64,000 nucleotides of DNA from Solwaraspora sp. WMMD1047 (GCF_029626155.1 NZ_JARUBL010000001.1:7628816-7692815); one strand, 5' to 3'; positions 1 through 8,716 are shown, counted from the stretch's first letter. The notes: generated from the letters alone by a model not told the origin. Made by a program: numbers and translations.

Positions 1-1
1 C

Positions 2-811
2 ATCCTCGGCGGCGGTGCCTGCGTGGTGGCGTACGACCAGTTCGGCTGGCCGGTGGCGGTCGGCCTGCTGGCCGGGCTCACCGCGATCGGGCTGCTGGTG
101 GTCTGGCGGTTCCGCGAACCCGAGCGGATCGACCGCCCGGCGGCCACCCGGCACGCGTACGCGGCGCTGCTGACCGTGCTCACCCAGCCCGGCTGCCGGC
201 GGTGGGCGCTCGGCGTGGTGCCGCTCCTCTACGCCGGCGCCGGCGCCACCTACGCGCTGGTCTCCCCGGCGCTTGTCGACGCCGGCTGGTCGCTGACCCG
301 GATCGGCGCCGTCACCGGCCTGGTGACGAGCGGGCCCGCCGTGCTGGCCGGGCTGGCGGCCGGTGGCCTGGTCAACCGGATCGGCCGGGCCGGCGTGCTG
401 GCCACCGGCGGGGTGGCGCTGGCCGCCGCGACGCTGCTGCTGGTGCCGGTGTTGGCCGGCCGGGGCGGCCTCGGGCTGGCCGGGCCGGTGCTCTGCTGCT
501 TCATGGCCGCGTACGCGGTGGCGAACGTCGCGCTCTACACGGTGAACATGGACTACTCCCGGCCGGGCACCGGCGGCACCGACTTCACCGTGCTCGCCTC
601 GATCGGGCTGATCTGCTCGTACGCCGCCTCGGCGGTCGGGCTGGCGGCGGCGGCCCGGGTCGGCTACCCGGCCGTGGCGGTCGCGGCGACGGCCCTGATC
701 CTCGGCGGCGTAGCCCTCGGCGTCCGGCACCAGCGCCGGCACCGGCCGGACAGCGGCGGCCCGAACCGTCCGCCGGTGTCAGCGCCCACCGTCGTCAAGC
801 AGCCCGCCTGA
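2..811 (+). CDS. MFS transporter, 3' part (RhtX/FptX-like siderophore transport)
   Basis: This is the C-terminal part of a major-facilitator membrane protein; the 5' end lies outside the window and the frame is open from base 2. About seven hydrophobic segments are visible, ending in a charged, proline-rich cytoplasmic tail. The segment YTVNMDYSRPGTGGTDFTVL resembles the R-x-x-T-x-G-T-D-F-T motif of RhtX/FptX siderophore transporters, which move ferric siderophores across the inner membrane. The next gene is convergent, overlaps this one by 33 bp, and has an iron box in its promoter, which supports an iron-transport role. The substrate cannot be read from this fragment. A general drug-efflux MFS is the alternative. 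Confidence 0.7.
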   Translation: MLGGGACVVAYDQFGWPVAVGLLAGLTAIGLLVVWRFREPERIDRPAATRHAYAALLTVLTQPGCRRWALGVVPLLYAGAGATYALVSPALVDAGWSLTRIGAVTGLVTSGPAVLAGLAAGGLVNRIGRAGVLATGGVALAAATLLLVPVLAGRGGLGLAGPVLCCFMAAYAVANVALYTVNMDYSRPGTGGTDFTVLASIGLICSYAASAVGLAAAARVGYPAVAVAATALILGGVALGVRHQRRHRPDSGGPNRPPVSAPTVVKQPA

Positions 812-1396
812 CGGCCGACCGGCCGGCACCGGCGGATCGGTGCCGGCCGGATCGGCGTCCAGCGGCAGCGGCCGGACGAACATCGCGTGCCGGCGCCAGC
901 CCGGGAACGGCACCAGGTCGCCGACGCGCTGCCAGCCGCGCAACTCCATCGCCCGCCAGACGCCGGTGTTGCTGTCCGCCACGGCCAGGCTGGCCCGCTG
1001 CTCCGGGCGGCTGGCCAGCAACTCCGGGAAGAGTCGGAGGCCGACCTGCTGGCGCTGGAACTCCGGCAGGACGAAGGCCTCGCAGACCGCGAAGGTGCGA
1101 CCGGGCCACTCGCGTACCAGATCGGGGTCGGCGTCGGAGCTCAGGTCCCGCCACCAGAGGGTCTCCGGTGGCAGCGGGGCGCCGAGCACCGCGCCGACGA
1201 CCCGGTCGTCGGCGTACCCGATGGTGGCGGCGAAGCCCGGTGCCTGGGCGGTCCAGTCGAGCCGCTGCTCGACGGTGGGGTCGCTGTGGTCGACCAGACC
1301 CAGGTCGGCGGCGTGCACCACGCGGTAGACCTCGGCGAGGACGGCGACGTCGACCCGCTCGGTCAACTCGACGCGGATTCGTGGTCGGTCGCTCAT
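779..1396 (-). CDS. GNAT-family N-acetyltransferase, iron-regulated
   Basis: A 205-residue protein of the GCN5-related acetyltransferase fold, which transfers an acyl group from acyl-CoA to an amine. The core YADDRVVGAVLG strand, the EAFVLPEFQRQQVGLRLF stretch (acyl-CoA loop in a variant Q-x-x-G form) and NTGVWRAMELRGWQ near the C-terminus fit GNAT. The start at 1396 (MSDRPRI) follows AAGGGG at normal spacing. A longer frame exists upstream but would run through the iron box. The promoter holds an IdeR/DmdR-type box at 1410-1428, so expression is expected under iron starvation. Its 3' end overlaps the siderophore-type MFS gene tail to tail. A role in siderophore tailoring is inferred; the acceptor is unknown. 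Confidence 0.8.
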   Translation of the reverse strand: MSDRPRIRVELTERVDVAVLAEVYRVVHAADLGLVDHSDPTVEQRLDWTAQAPGFAATIGYADDRVVGAVLGAPLPPETLWWRDLSSDADPDLVREWPGRTFAVCEAFVLPEFQRQQVGLRLFPELLASRPEQRASLAVADSNTGVWRAMELRGWQRVGDLVPFPGWRRHAMFVRPLPLDADPAGTDPPVPAGRPSGGLLDDGGR

Positions 1397-1409
1397 GACA
1401 CCCCTTAAG

Positions 1410-1428
1410 TCAGGCAAGCCTAACCTAA
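1410..1428 (-). promoter_or_regulatory. iron box (DtxR/IdeR/DmdR operator)
   Basis: On the minus strand the sequence reads TTAGGTTAGGCTTGCCTGA. It matches 16 of 19 positions of the actinobacterial iron-box consensus TTAGGTTAGGCTAACCTAA. It lies 14 bp upstream of the acetyltransferase start codon, a position where bound repressor would block transcription when iron is sufficient. Confidence 0.85.
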
Positions 1429-1492
1429 TTGATCGAGGGATGGCTGGCAACTTCCGTTGCCGGCCTCGACCGTGGATGCCCGGAGCCACCGT

Positions 1493-1517
1493 GTTTGTCG
1501 GCCCGGACCGGGGGTAG
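1493..1517 (+). promoter_or_regulatory. SigB-like stress promoter of the catalase gene
   Basis: GTTT at 1493-1496 and GGGTAG at 1512-1517 are separated by 15 bp. This fits the GTTT-N13-16-GGGTA pattern of actinobacterial general-stress sigma factors of the SigB/SigF family. It lies about 50 bp upstream of the catalase start codon. The match to the family consensus is read by eye; the actual sigma factor is inferred. Confidence 0.55.
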
Positions 1518-1565
1518 GGCGCCGTCAGACCCGCTCAGAGCCGCTCCGTGGAGGAAATCGCCGTA

Positions 1566-3827
1566 ATGGAATCCCGCAAACCAGCCGAGGTCGTCAAGGA
1601 TGTCGTGGAAGCCGCCGCGGAGAAGGTGGCCGACGTGCTCACCCCCGACGTTCCCGGCGCCCCGGGCAGCGCTCCGCCGCCGCTCGCCGAGCCGACCACC
1701 CCGCAGGACCCGCTGCCGCCGAGCCCGGAGCAGGGGGCACCGCAGACCCGCACCCCGACCGGCGCGAAGAGCGGCGCGCCGGCCACCGCCAACGGCCAGC
1801 AGGGCGCCTACCTCACCACCGCGCACGGCGCCCGGCTCCGCGACACCGACCACTCGCTGAAGGCCGGACCGCGCGGCCCGACGCTGCTCCAGGACCACCA
1901 CCTGCGCGAGAAGATCACCCACTTCGACCACGAGCGCATCCCCGAGCGGGTGGTGCACGCGCGCGGGGCCGGCGCACACGGCGTCTTCACCGGCTACGGC
2001 ACCGCCGAGGGGGTCACCCGGGCCGGCTTCCTCGGCAAGGGCGTCGAGACCGACGTCTTCGTCCGGTTCTCCACCGTCCTCGGGTCGCGCGGCTCGGCCG
2101 ACACGGTCCGCGACACCCGCGGCTTCGCGACCAAGTTCTACACCGACGAGGGCACCTTCGACCTGGTCGGCAACAACATCCCGGTCTTCTTCATCCAGGA
2201 CGCCATCAAGTTCCCCGACATCATCCACGCCGGCAAGCCACATCCCGACCGGGAGATCCCGCAGGCGCAGAGCGCGCACGACACCTTCTGGGACTTCGTC
2301 TCCCTGCACACCGAGGCGCAGCACCACACCATCTGGAACATGTCCGACCGGGGCATCCCCAGGTCGTACCGCACCATGGAGGGCTTCGGCGTACACACCT
2401 TCCGGCTGGTCAACGCCGCCGGCGAGACGGCGCTGGCCAAGTTCCACTGGAAGCCGAAGCTCGGCGTGCACTCCCTCACCTGGGAGGAGGCGCAGCTGCT
2501 CGGCGGCCTGGACCCCGACTTCCACCGCCGGGACCTGTACGACGCGATCGAGGCCGGCGCGTTCCCCGAGTGGGAACTCGGCATCCAGGTGCTGCCCGAC
2601 ACGCCCGAGGAGGTCTTCGCCGGGATCGACCTGCTCGACCCGACGAAGATCGTGCCGGAGGAGCTCGCCCCGGTCCAGCCGGTCGGGAAGCTGGTCCTCA
2701 ACCGGACCCCGACGAACTTCTTCGCCGAGACCGAGCAGGTCGCCTTCCACCTCGGCCACCTGCCGCCCGGCATCGACGTCACCAACGACCCGCTGCTGCA
2801 GGGCCGGCTCTTCTCGTACGTCGACACGCAGCTCACCCGGCTGGGCGGACCGAACTTCTCCCAGCTGCCGATCAACCGCCCGCACGCCCCGGTCAACGAC
2901 ATGCTCCGCGACGGCTTCCACCAGCAGGCCGTGCACGCCGGGGTGGCGCCCTACCGGCCCAACTCACTCGACGGCGGCAACCCCTTCCCGGCCGGCGACG
3001 CCGAGCACGCGTTCGTCGACGTGCCGGTGACGGTGACGCAGGCACCGAAGGTACGCGCCAACCCGGCCTCCTTCGACGACCACTTCAGCCAGACCCGGCT
3101 GTTCTGGTTGAGCATGTCGCCGGTCGAGCGGGAACACATCGTCCGCGCCTACACCTTCGAGCTCGGCAAGTGCTACCACCAGGCGATCAAGGAACGCCAG
3201 CTGCAGTGCCTGGCCAACATCGACCCGGTGCTCTGCGCCCAGGTCGCCACCGGACTGGGACTGCCCGCCCCGGAGCCGACCGAGCCGCTGGCCGACGTCG
3301 AGCCCAGTCCCACCCTGTCCCAGCTCGGGGCGCAGTGGCCGGCCGACGGCCGGATCATCGGGATCGTGGTCGACCCGGAGACCGACCTCGACGGTGTCGA
3401 CCAGGTACGCCGGGCGGTGTTCGCCGCCGACATGGTGCCGCTGGTGATCGCCCCGCACGGCGGTATGGTCGGCGACCTGACCGTGCAGCGGACCTTCGCC
3501 ACCGGCCGGTCGGTCGAGTTCGACGCGCTCCTGCTGGCCGGCGCCCCGGCCCCGGCGCCGGACGCGCTGCCCGCCCGGGACGCCAAGGCGGGCGCCGCCG
3601 ACCCCGCGACGGTCGATCCCCGGGTGCTGCTGATGGTCGAGGAGTGCTGGCGGCACGCCAAGGCGATCGGCGCCTGGAACGGCGGTACCGAGGTGTTGCG
3701 ACAGGCCGGCGTGACCGGCTCGCCCGGCGTGGTGACCGGCGACACCGGGACGGAGGTCCTCACCGCCGTGCAACAACTGCTGGCCGCACACCGGGTCTGG
3801 GAACGGTTCCCCGCATCGATCGGCTGA
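1566..3827 (+). CDS. katE: large-subunit monofunctional catalase (HPII/KatE type)
   Basis: A 753-residue haem catalase that dismutates hydrogen peroxide in the cytoplasm. An Ala/Pro-rich N-terminal extension of about 75 residues precedes the core. The catalytic His131 lies in RVVHARGAGAHGVF, and the essential Asn lies in DLVGNNIPVFFIQDAIKF. The proximal haem tyrosine lies in LFSYVDTQLTRLG. The C-terminal 150 residues form the class-I amidotransferase-like (flavodoxin-like) domain that marks large-subunit catalases. The ATG at 1566 is chosen over an in-frame GTG at 1548 because GGAGGA sits 10 bases upstream of the ATG. A SigB-like promoter precedes it, consistent with stationary-phase or osmotic-stress expression. 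The following oxidoreductase may be co-transcribed (47 bp gap). Confidence 0.95.
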   Translation: MESRKPAEVVKDVVEAAAEKVADVLTPDVPGAPGSAPPPLAEPTTPQDPLPPSPEQGAPQTRTPTGAKSGAPATANGQQGAYLTTAHGARLRDTDHSLKAGPRGPTLLQDHHLREKITHFDHERIPERVVHARGAGAHGVFTGYGTAEGVTRAGFLGKGVETDVFVRFSTVLGSRGSADTVRDTRGFATKFYTDEGTFDLVGNNIPVFFIQDAIKFPDIIHAGKPHPDREIPQAQSAHDTFWDFVSLHTEAQHHTIWNMSDRGIPRSYRTMEGFGVHTFRLVNAAGETALAKFHWKPKLGVHSLTWEEAQLLGGLDPDFHRRDLYDAIEAGAFPEWELGIQVLPDTPEEVFAGIDLLDPTKIVPEELAPVQPVGKLVLNRTPTNFFAETEQVAFHLGHLPPGIDVTNDPLLQGRLFSYVDTQLTRLGGPNFSQLPINRPHAPVNDMLRDGFHQQAVHAGVAPYRPNSLDGGNPFPAGDAEHAFVDVPVTVTQAPKVRANPASFDDHFSQTRLFWLSMSPVEREHIVRAYTFELGKCYHQAIKERQLQCLANIDPVLCAQVATGLGLPAPEPTEPLADVEPSPTLSQLGAQWPADGRIIGIVVDPETDLDGVDQVRRAVFAADMVPLVIAPHGGMVGDLTVQRTFATGRSVEFDALLLAGAPAPAPDALPARDAKAGAADPATVDPRVLLMVEECWRHAKAIGAWNGGTEVLRQAGVTGSPGVVTGDTGTEVLTAVQQLLAAHRVWERFPASIG

Positions 3828-3874
3828 TCCGGCGTTCGCGAGTGAGCCGACCCCGGCTGGGTATGGCCCCGGGC

Positions 3875-5407
3875 ATGACCTTGTTCGCGCACGACGACGA
3901 GTCCTACTGGATGTCGACCACCGGGACCACGACGTACCCGCGGTTGACTACTGATGTGGAGGTGGACGTGGCGGTGGTGGGCGCCGGCATCGCCGGCGTC
4001 TGCACCGCGTTCCAGCTCGCCCGGAGCGGCCGGTCGGTGGCGCTGATCGAGGCGGACCGGGTGGTGGCCGGCACGACCGGCTACACGACCGCCAAGATCA
4101 CGGTTCAACATTCACTGATCTACGACCGGCTCCGCTCGTCGCTGGGCGCCGCGACATCCGAACTGTACGCCCGCTCGCAGCTCGACGCCCTCGCCCACGT
4201 CGCCGCCCTCGTCGACGAGCTGGGCATCGACTGCGACCTGGAGCGGCTGCCGGCGTACACCTATGTCACCGACGAGGAGGGGGTGCCGCAGATCCGGGCC
4301 GAGGTGGCAGCCGCCGTCGAGGCGGGCCTGCCGGCCACCCTGGTCACCGGGACCGGTCTGCCGTACGAGGTGGCGGCCGCGATCCGGGTCGACGACCAGG
4401 CGCAGTTCCACCCCCGCCGGTTCCTGCTCGCCCTGGTCGACGATCTCGCCGCCCGGGGGGCACAGATCTTCGAGCGGACCCGGGTGGTCGGGCTCGACGA
4501 GGGTGACCCCTGCCGGTTGACCACGGAGACCGGCTCGACGGTGACCGCCGGTCACGTGGTGGTGGCCACCCACTATCCGGTGTTCGACCGGGCCGGGCTG
4601 TTCGCCCGGTTGAAGCCGCACCGCGAGCTGGTGGTGGCCGCGGCCATCCCGGCCGGCGCGGACCCCGGCGGGATGTATCTGACCACCGAGGGCAACACCC
4701 GGTCCGTGCGCACCGCGCCGCTGGACGGGGACGACCGGCTGCTGATCGTCACCGGCGAGAGCTTCACCCCGGGCACCGGCTCGGTCGCCGACCGGTTCGA
4801 CCGGTTGGCGGACTGGACCCGGCAGCGGTTCCCGGTCGGCGAGCCGAGTTACCGCTGGGCGGCGCAGGACAACGACACCACCGACGGCGTGCCGTACGTC
4901 GGCCGGTTCCACCCGGGCAGCCGGCGGGTCTGGGTGGCCACCGGTTTCGGCGGCTGGGGCATGACCAACGGGGTGCTCGCCGGGCGGCTGCTCGCCGCCC
5001 GGATCCACGGCGAGGAGCCACCCTGGACCGACCTGTACGACCCGGTGCGGCTGCACCCGAAGGCCGAGGCCGGCGCGCTGCTGCGCAACAACCTGACCGT
5101 CGGGAAACACTTCGTCGGCGACCGGATCCGACCGCCGTCGCACGCCGACTCCGTCGCCGACCTCGCCCCGGGCAGCGGCGCGGTGATCCGGTCCAAGGGG
5201 CGCCGCTGCGCCGTCTACCGCGATCCGGCGGGCGACCTGCACGCGGTCTCCGCGACCTGCACCCACCTCGGCTGTCTGGTGGCGTTCAACGACGCCGAAC
5301 GCAGCTGGGACTGCCCCTGCCACGGTTCCCGGTTCGGCGTCGACGGCGCGGTGCTGCACGGTCCGGCCACCCGACCGCTGGAGGCCCGGGAGGTGCCCGA
5401 CGCCTGA
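3875..5407 (+). CDS. FAD-dependent oxidoreductase with C-terminal Rieske [2Fe-2S] domain
   Basis: A 510-residue soluble flavoprotein. Near the N-terminus VAVVGAGIAGVCTAFQLARS is a GxGxxG dinucleotide-binding motif of the DAO (glycine oxidase-like) fold. A D-N-D-T-T-D-G-V-P-Y-V-G segment near residue 335 is typical of this FAD group. The last 90 residues form a Rieske domain whose cluster ligands are CTH at the first site and CPCH in DCPCHGSRF at the second. Such proteins pass electrons between a flavin and a Rieske centre; the substrate is unknown. The start is uncertain: ATG at 3863 is in frame 12 bases upstream and neither has a good ribosome site. It lies 47 bp after katE on the same strand, so a shared stress transcript is plausible. 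Confidence 0.88.
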   Translation: MTLFAHDDESYWMSTTGTTTYPRLTTDVEVDVAVVGAGIAGVCTAFQLARSGRSVALIEADRVVAGTTGYTTAKITVQHSLIYDRLRSSLGAATSELYARSQLDALAHVAALVDELGIDCDLERLPAYTYVTDEEGVPQIRAEVAAAVEAGLPATLVTGTGLPYEVAAAIRVDDQAQFHPRRFLLALVDDLAARGAQIFERTRVVGLDEGDPCRLTTETGSTVTAGHVVVATHYPVFDRAGLFARLKPHRELVVAAAIPAGADPGGMYLTTEGNTRSVRTAPLDGDDRLLIVTGESFTPGTGSVADRFDRLADWTRQRFPVGEPSYRWAAQDNDTTDGVPYVGRFHPGSRRVWVATGFGGWGMTNGVLAGRLLAARIHGEEPPWTDLYDPVRLHPKAEAGALLRNNLTVGKHFVGDRIRPPSHADSVADLAPGSGAVIRSKGRRCAVYRDPAGDLHAVSATCTHLGCLVAFNDAERSWDCPCHGSRFGVDGAVLHGPATRPLEAREVPDA

Positions 5408-5431
5408 CCCCCGGCGCGGGCCAGCTCCCGG

Positions 5432-7483
5432 TCAGTTCCTCCGGGCCGGGTCCCGGTCCGTGCGGCCCCGGCCGAGGGCGTCGAAGGTGCCCCACCGGCC
5501 CGGGATGTCGCGCAGCTCGACGTAGCCCATCTCCTCGGGCACCGCCGGGTCGGTGGTCAGGTTGTCGCCGTACGGCTCCAGGCCGAGCAGGGTCCGCAGG
5601 AACAGCAGGATGGCGCCGGCCGAGATGGCATGCGGCATGCTGGCCGACGAGTACAGCACCGGGTACTTCGTCAGGTTCCGCTGGTAGCCGGCGAACGCCT
5701 CCGGCAGTTGGCCGCCGAAGTAGTGGGTCGCGTCGATGATGACCTTCGCGAGCACCGCCGGCTCACGCCGGAAGCCGTAGCGTCGCATCCCCCAGGCGAT
5801 GAGGGAGTTGTCCGCCGGCCAGACGGTGCCGGTGTGGTAGCCGAGCGGGTTGTACCGGCTCTCCGTGGCGGCCAGCGTCCGGATTCCCCAGCCGGAGAAG
5901 AGGTCGGGGCCCATCAACCGCTCGACCACGCTGGCCGCCCGGTCGGGTTCGACGATGCCGCTCCACAGCAGGTGGCCGATGTTGGAGGTGAGCGAGTCCA
6001 CCTGCCGGCCGTCGGCCTCCAGCGCGGCCGCGTAGTAACCCCGCTCGGCGATCCAGAAGTCCCGGTTGAACCGCTCCCGCAGCGCCGCCGCCTCGGCCTC
6101 CAGCCGGTCGGCGAACGCGGGGTCGTGCCAGACCAGCCGGGCCAGCCGGGCGGCGCGCAGCTTGGCGTCGTAGACGTACCCCTGGATCTCGCAGGTCGCC
6201 TGGGGGTAACCGGCCGGCCGGCCGTCGTGGAACGAGATCGCCCCCGGCGAGCCCTTCCAGCTCTGGTTGACCGGACCACTCATGGCCGGTCGGGGCTCGT
6301 ACCAGAGATAGCCGCCACCGGCGAGATCGGTGTCCCGGTCGATCCACTCCAGCGCCGCCCGCGTTTGGAACTCCAACTCCCGGACCAGATCGACATCGCC
6401 GGTCCACCGCTCGTACTCGTCGAGCAGGATGACGAAGAGCGGGGTGGTGTCGGCGGCCGAGAAGTCGGCCGAGTGGGGCAGCTCGTTGAAGGCGGCGGAC
6501 TCCCCGTAGCGCGACTCCTGGAGGATCTTGCCCGGCTCCTCGCCGCGGAACGGGTCCCGCCGCGACCCCTGCGACAGGCCCAGGATCCGCAGCAGCGGTA
6601 CGCACGTCGCCGGCAGGAACGGCACCGTCTGCAGGCAACTGATCAGGCCGTCCCGGCCGAACAGCGTCATGAACCAGGGCATCCCGGCCAGCGGCAGCGG
6701 CTCGTCGAAGTTGAGCCCCCGGTACCGCAACGCGGCCAGGTCGACCACGCTCTGCCGGTAGGCCCCGTTCAGCGGTCCGTAGTCCGTCCGCAGCCGGGGC
6801 GCGCCGTCCACCCACCGGCGCAGGGCCGCCTGCACGTCCGACCGGGACCGGACGCTGTAGTTGCGCATCGACTCGCGGAGGTCCCGATCCCGGGCGCCGC
6901 GGATGAAGGTGGCCGTCTGCAGGTCCGTGTGCCAGGTACCGTGCGGAGCGATCCGGACCGTGAAGGTCATCCCGCCCTCGTCGACCGCGGCGGGCGCGCT
7001 GGACGACACGATCGTCTCCCGGACGAAGGTCTCCCGCTCGTACCGCATCCGCAGCGAGTCCCCCTCGACCACAATTGTCGTCCGGCGCTCGCGCCGGCTC
7101 TCCTCCTTTATCTCCAGCACCTCGGCGAAGTCGGCCGCGATGTCCAGTCGCACCGTGAGCTCGACCGGCTCCCGGGCGTGGTTGAGCACGCTCACCCGTT
7201 CCTCGAACGCGTCGCCCACCCACCGGTGCCGGAAGACCGACACCTGCGAGTCCACGTAGTGCGTCGGTTCGCCCGGGGTGAGGAAGAACCGCGATTCGTA
7301 GTACTGCAGGGCCTCCACGGAGAGCGCCTGCACCGGTCCGCCGTTGACGGTCAACCGCCAGGTCGACAGGAACCGGGTGTCGTAGAAGAAGAGGCCGAGC
7401 GGGACCACCGGGCCGGCCACCACATCTCCCTGTCGATCACTGATCATGAAGAGGTTGCCGAACAGGATGCTCACCGGCCTCAT
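5432..7483 (-). CDS. glycogen-debranching-type amylo-alpha-1,6-glucosidase
   Basis: A 683-residue protein with an N-terminal beta-sandwich (GDE N-terminal 'bis' domain, about residues 1-200) and a C-terminal (alpha/alpha)6 barrel of the amylo-alpha-1,6-glucosidase type. Recognisable segments are GMPWFMTLFGRDGLISCLQT and NPLGYHTGTVWPADNSLIAWGMRRYG, which hold the conserved acidic and aromatic residues of the barrel. No signal peptide is seen, so it likely acts on intracellular alpha-glucans or an alpha-glucoside osmolyte. The ATG overlaps the stop codon of the upstream SCP2 gene in an ATGA arrangement, showing translational coupling. The exact substrate cannot be stated. Confidence 0.85.
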   Translation of the reverse strand: MRPVSILFGNLFMISDRQGDVVAGPVVPLGLFFYDTRFLSTWRLTVNGGPVQALSVEALQYYESRFFLTPGEPTHYVDSQVSVFRHRWVGDAFEERVSVLNHAREPVELTVRLDIAADFAEVLEIKEESRRERRTTIVVEGDSLRMRYERETFVRETIVSSSAPAAVDEGGMTFTVRIAPHGTWHTDLQTATFIRGARDRDLRESMRNYSVRSRSDVQAALRRWVDGAPRLRTDYGPLNGAYRQSVVDLAALRYRGLNFDEPLPLAGMPWFMTLFGRDGLISCLQTVPFLPATCVPLLRILGLSQGSRRDPFRGEEPGKILQESRYGESAAFNELPHSADFSAADTTPLFVILLDEYERWTGDVDLVRELEFQTRAALEWIDRDTDLAGGGYLWYEPRPAMSGPVNQSWKGSPGAISFHDGRPAGYPQATCEIQGYVYDAKLRAARLARLVWHDPAFADRLEAEAAALRERFNRDFWIAERGYYAAALEADGRQVDSLTSNIGHLLWSGIVEPDRAASVVERLMGPDLFSGWGIRTLAATESRYNPLGYHTGTVWPADNSLIAWGMRRYGFRREPAVLAKVIIDATHYFGGQLPEAFAGYQRNLTKYPVLYSSASMPHAISAGAILLFLRTLLGLEPYGDNLTTDPAVPEEMGYVELRDIPGRWGTFDALGRGRTDRDPARRN

Positions 7484-7893
7484 GGCCAGGATCCGTTGCG
7501 CTCGGCCGAGCTGCGGGCAACGTGGTTGTTCATCGATGGGACGGGTCCCCGGCTGTCCGCCGGCTCGGGCAGCAGCCGGCGGAAGATCAGGAACAGCGCC
7601 AGGTCACCCTCGACGGCGACGCAGTCCCGGAAGAGCATCGAGACGATGTGGTCCTGCCCGGCGATCAGCCGGCTGAATGATTCGGCGGAGATCCGCACCG
7701 AGCAGTCCGCCGGCTGTTGGTGCGGGACCGCGGTCGCCCGGCCGTCAGCGAGCGTGACCAGCCAGTGGCTCTCGCCGGCCGGCCGGACCACCTCGAAATC
7801 GATCGTCCCCCGGACCGTCGGGGGCAGCCGCCCCGGGGACCGTTCACCGAGGGTGCCGAGGAAGGTGTCGACGTCGTCGGTCACTTCGCGCAC
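7480..7893 (-). CDS. SCP2 sterol-carrier-domain protein
   Basis: A 137-residue protein built of one SCP2 fold. The strands GTIDFEVVRPAGESHWLVTL and CSVRISAESFSRLIAGQ, followed by VAVEGDLALFLIFRRLL, match the lipid-binding SCP2 pattern in which a loaded ligand occupies a hydrophobic tunnel. It is the first gene of a two-gene unit with the debranching-type glucosidase and overlaps it by 4 bp. The annotated start is the GTG at 7893. A second GTG three codons downstream (7884) has GGTGGAG at better spacing and may be the true start. Ligand and purpose are unknown. Confidence 0.75.
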   Translation of the reverse strand: MREVTDDVDTFLGTLGERSPGRLPPTVRGTIDFEVVRPAGESHWLVTLADGRATAVPHQQPADCSVRISAESFSRLIAGQDHIVSMLFRDCVAVEGDLALFLIFRRLLPEPADSRGPVPSMNNHVARSSAERNGSWP

Positions 7894-7905
7894 TCCACCC
7901 TACAG

Positions 7906-7939
7906 TCACTCTGGGAGTTCATATTATCGCAGAGAGTGA
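7906..7939. promoter_or_regulatory. inverted repeat in divergent promoter region
   Basis: TCACTCT at 7906-7912 and AGAGTGA at 7933-7939 form a 7-bp dyad separated by 20 bp of AT-richer DNA containing ATATTATC. It lies 13 bp upstream of the SCP2 gene start and 115 bp before the acidic exported protein gene. The spacing suits a dimeric repressor. No regulator is assigned. Confidence 0.35.
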
Positions 7940-8053
7940 TTGGGGTGGGCCGGTCGGCCAAGACAAAAAGCTCGTAAGTGAACCCATGTATCGCACGCCG
8001 CGTATTGCCCCTTAGCCAGACATCGACGGACGAGCGCGAGGAGTGATCACGGG

Positions 8054-8716
8054 ATGCGACAGCGAAGAGGCGCGCGGGGCGACAACCGGAGGGTCATCGG
8101 CGCGGCGGTGATCGCGGGCGTACTGGGCCTGGCCGCCATCGGCGGGGTGCAACTCGCGTCCGCCGGGGAGAACACCCAGGCCGACGGGATCGTGGTCGTC
8201 GACGGCCAGCGGTTCGACGTGTCGGCCTGCGCGACGTTGGAGATCGCCGGCGGGATCGTGCTCTGCGACGGCGAGGAGTTGGCCCCGGTGGCCGAGGACG
8301 ACGCCGATGCCGAGGCCGCCGCGCTGGCACTGGAGGCCGCCTGCGACCAGTTCGCCCTCGACCAGGCAGCCGAGGAAGCCGCCGAGGAGGCGGGCGAGGA
8401 GGCCGACGCCGAGACCACCGGAACCCGATCGGCGACCAACCCGGCGGGCAAGGACGACGCAGCGGGCAAGGACGACGCCGCGGGCAAGGACGACGCAGCC
8501 GAGCAGGACGACGCGGCCGCCGAGGACCCGGCGGTCACCCAGGCCCGGGAGGTGCTGCTGCAGGCGTGCCTGGAGCTGGCCGACGCCAAGGCCTCGGCTG
8601 ACGGAGCCGACCAGGGCGCCGACGCTGACGAGGACGCGGACGACGACGCTGGCGGGTCGGAGGGCGCGGACGACGGGGACGCCGCCGAGGAAGACGCCAC
8701 GGCCACCCACGACTGA
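8054..8716 (+). CDS. exported, very acidic Ala/Asp/Glu-rich protein
   Basis: A 220-residue protein with a single N-terminal hydrophobic segment (about residues 14-36, VIGAAVIAGVLGLAAIGGVQ), acting as a signal peptide or anchor. A short folded-looking region follows with C-x19-C spacing (residues about 55-75) around VVVDGQRFDVSACATLE. The rest is low-complexity Ala/Asp/Glu with three exact AAGKDD repeats encoded by 18-bp DNA units at 8444-8497. The C-terminal tail is almost entirely acidic, suggesting a disordered, cation-binding surface segment. GAGGAG lies 10 bases upstream of the ATG. Four cysteines survive in the two ordered islands. No family is recognised. A strong terminator follows. 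Confidence 0.75.
   Translation: MRQRRGARGDNRRVIGAAVIAGVLGLAAIGGVQLASAGENTQADGIVVVDGQRFDVSACATLEIAGGIVLCDGEELAPVAEDDADAEAAALALEAACDQFALDQAAEEAAEEAGEEADAETTGTRSATNPAGKDDAAGKDDAAGKDDAAEQDDAAAEDPAVTQAREVLLQACLELADAKASADGADQGADADEDADDDAGGSEGADDGDAAEEDATATHD
8444..8497 (+). repeat. three 18-bp coding tandem repeats
   Basis: Units at 8444-8461, 8462-8479 and 8480-8497 share GCGGGCAAGGACGACGC and encode A-G-K-D-D-A. They differ only at the last base, so the array is recent or is maintained by slippage or recombination. Confidence 0.85.

Noticed and set aside
1425..2936. A 503-codon minus-strand frame opposite katE
   Set aside because: It is a mirror of the strongly biased catalase codons with no recognisable domain.
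1457..3874. N-terminal extension of the FAD/Rieske gene back to 1457
   Set aside because: The extension runs in a wrong frame through the whole catalase gene. The FAD domain starts only after about 3875.
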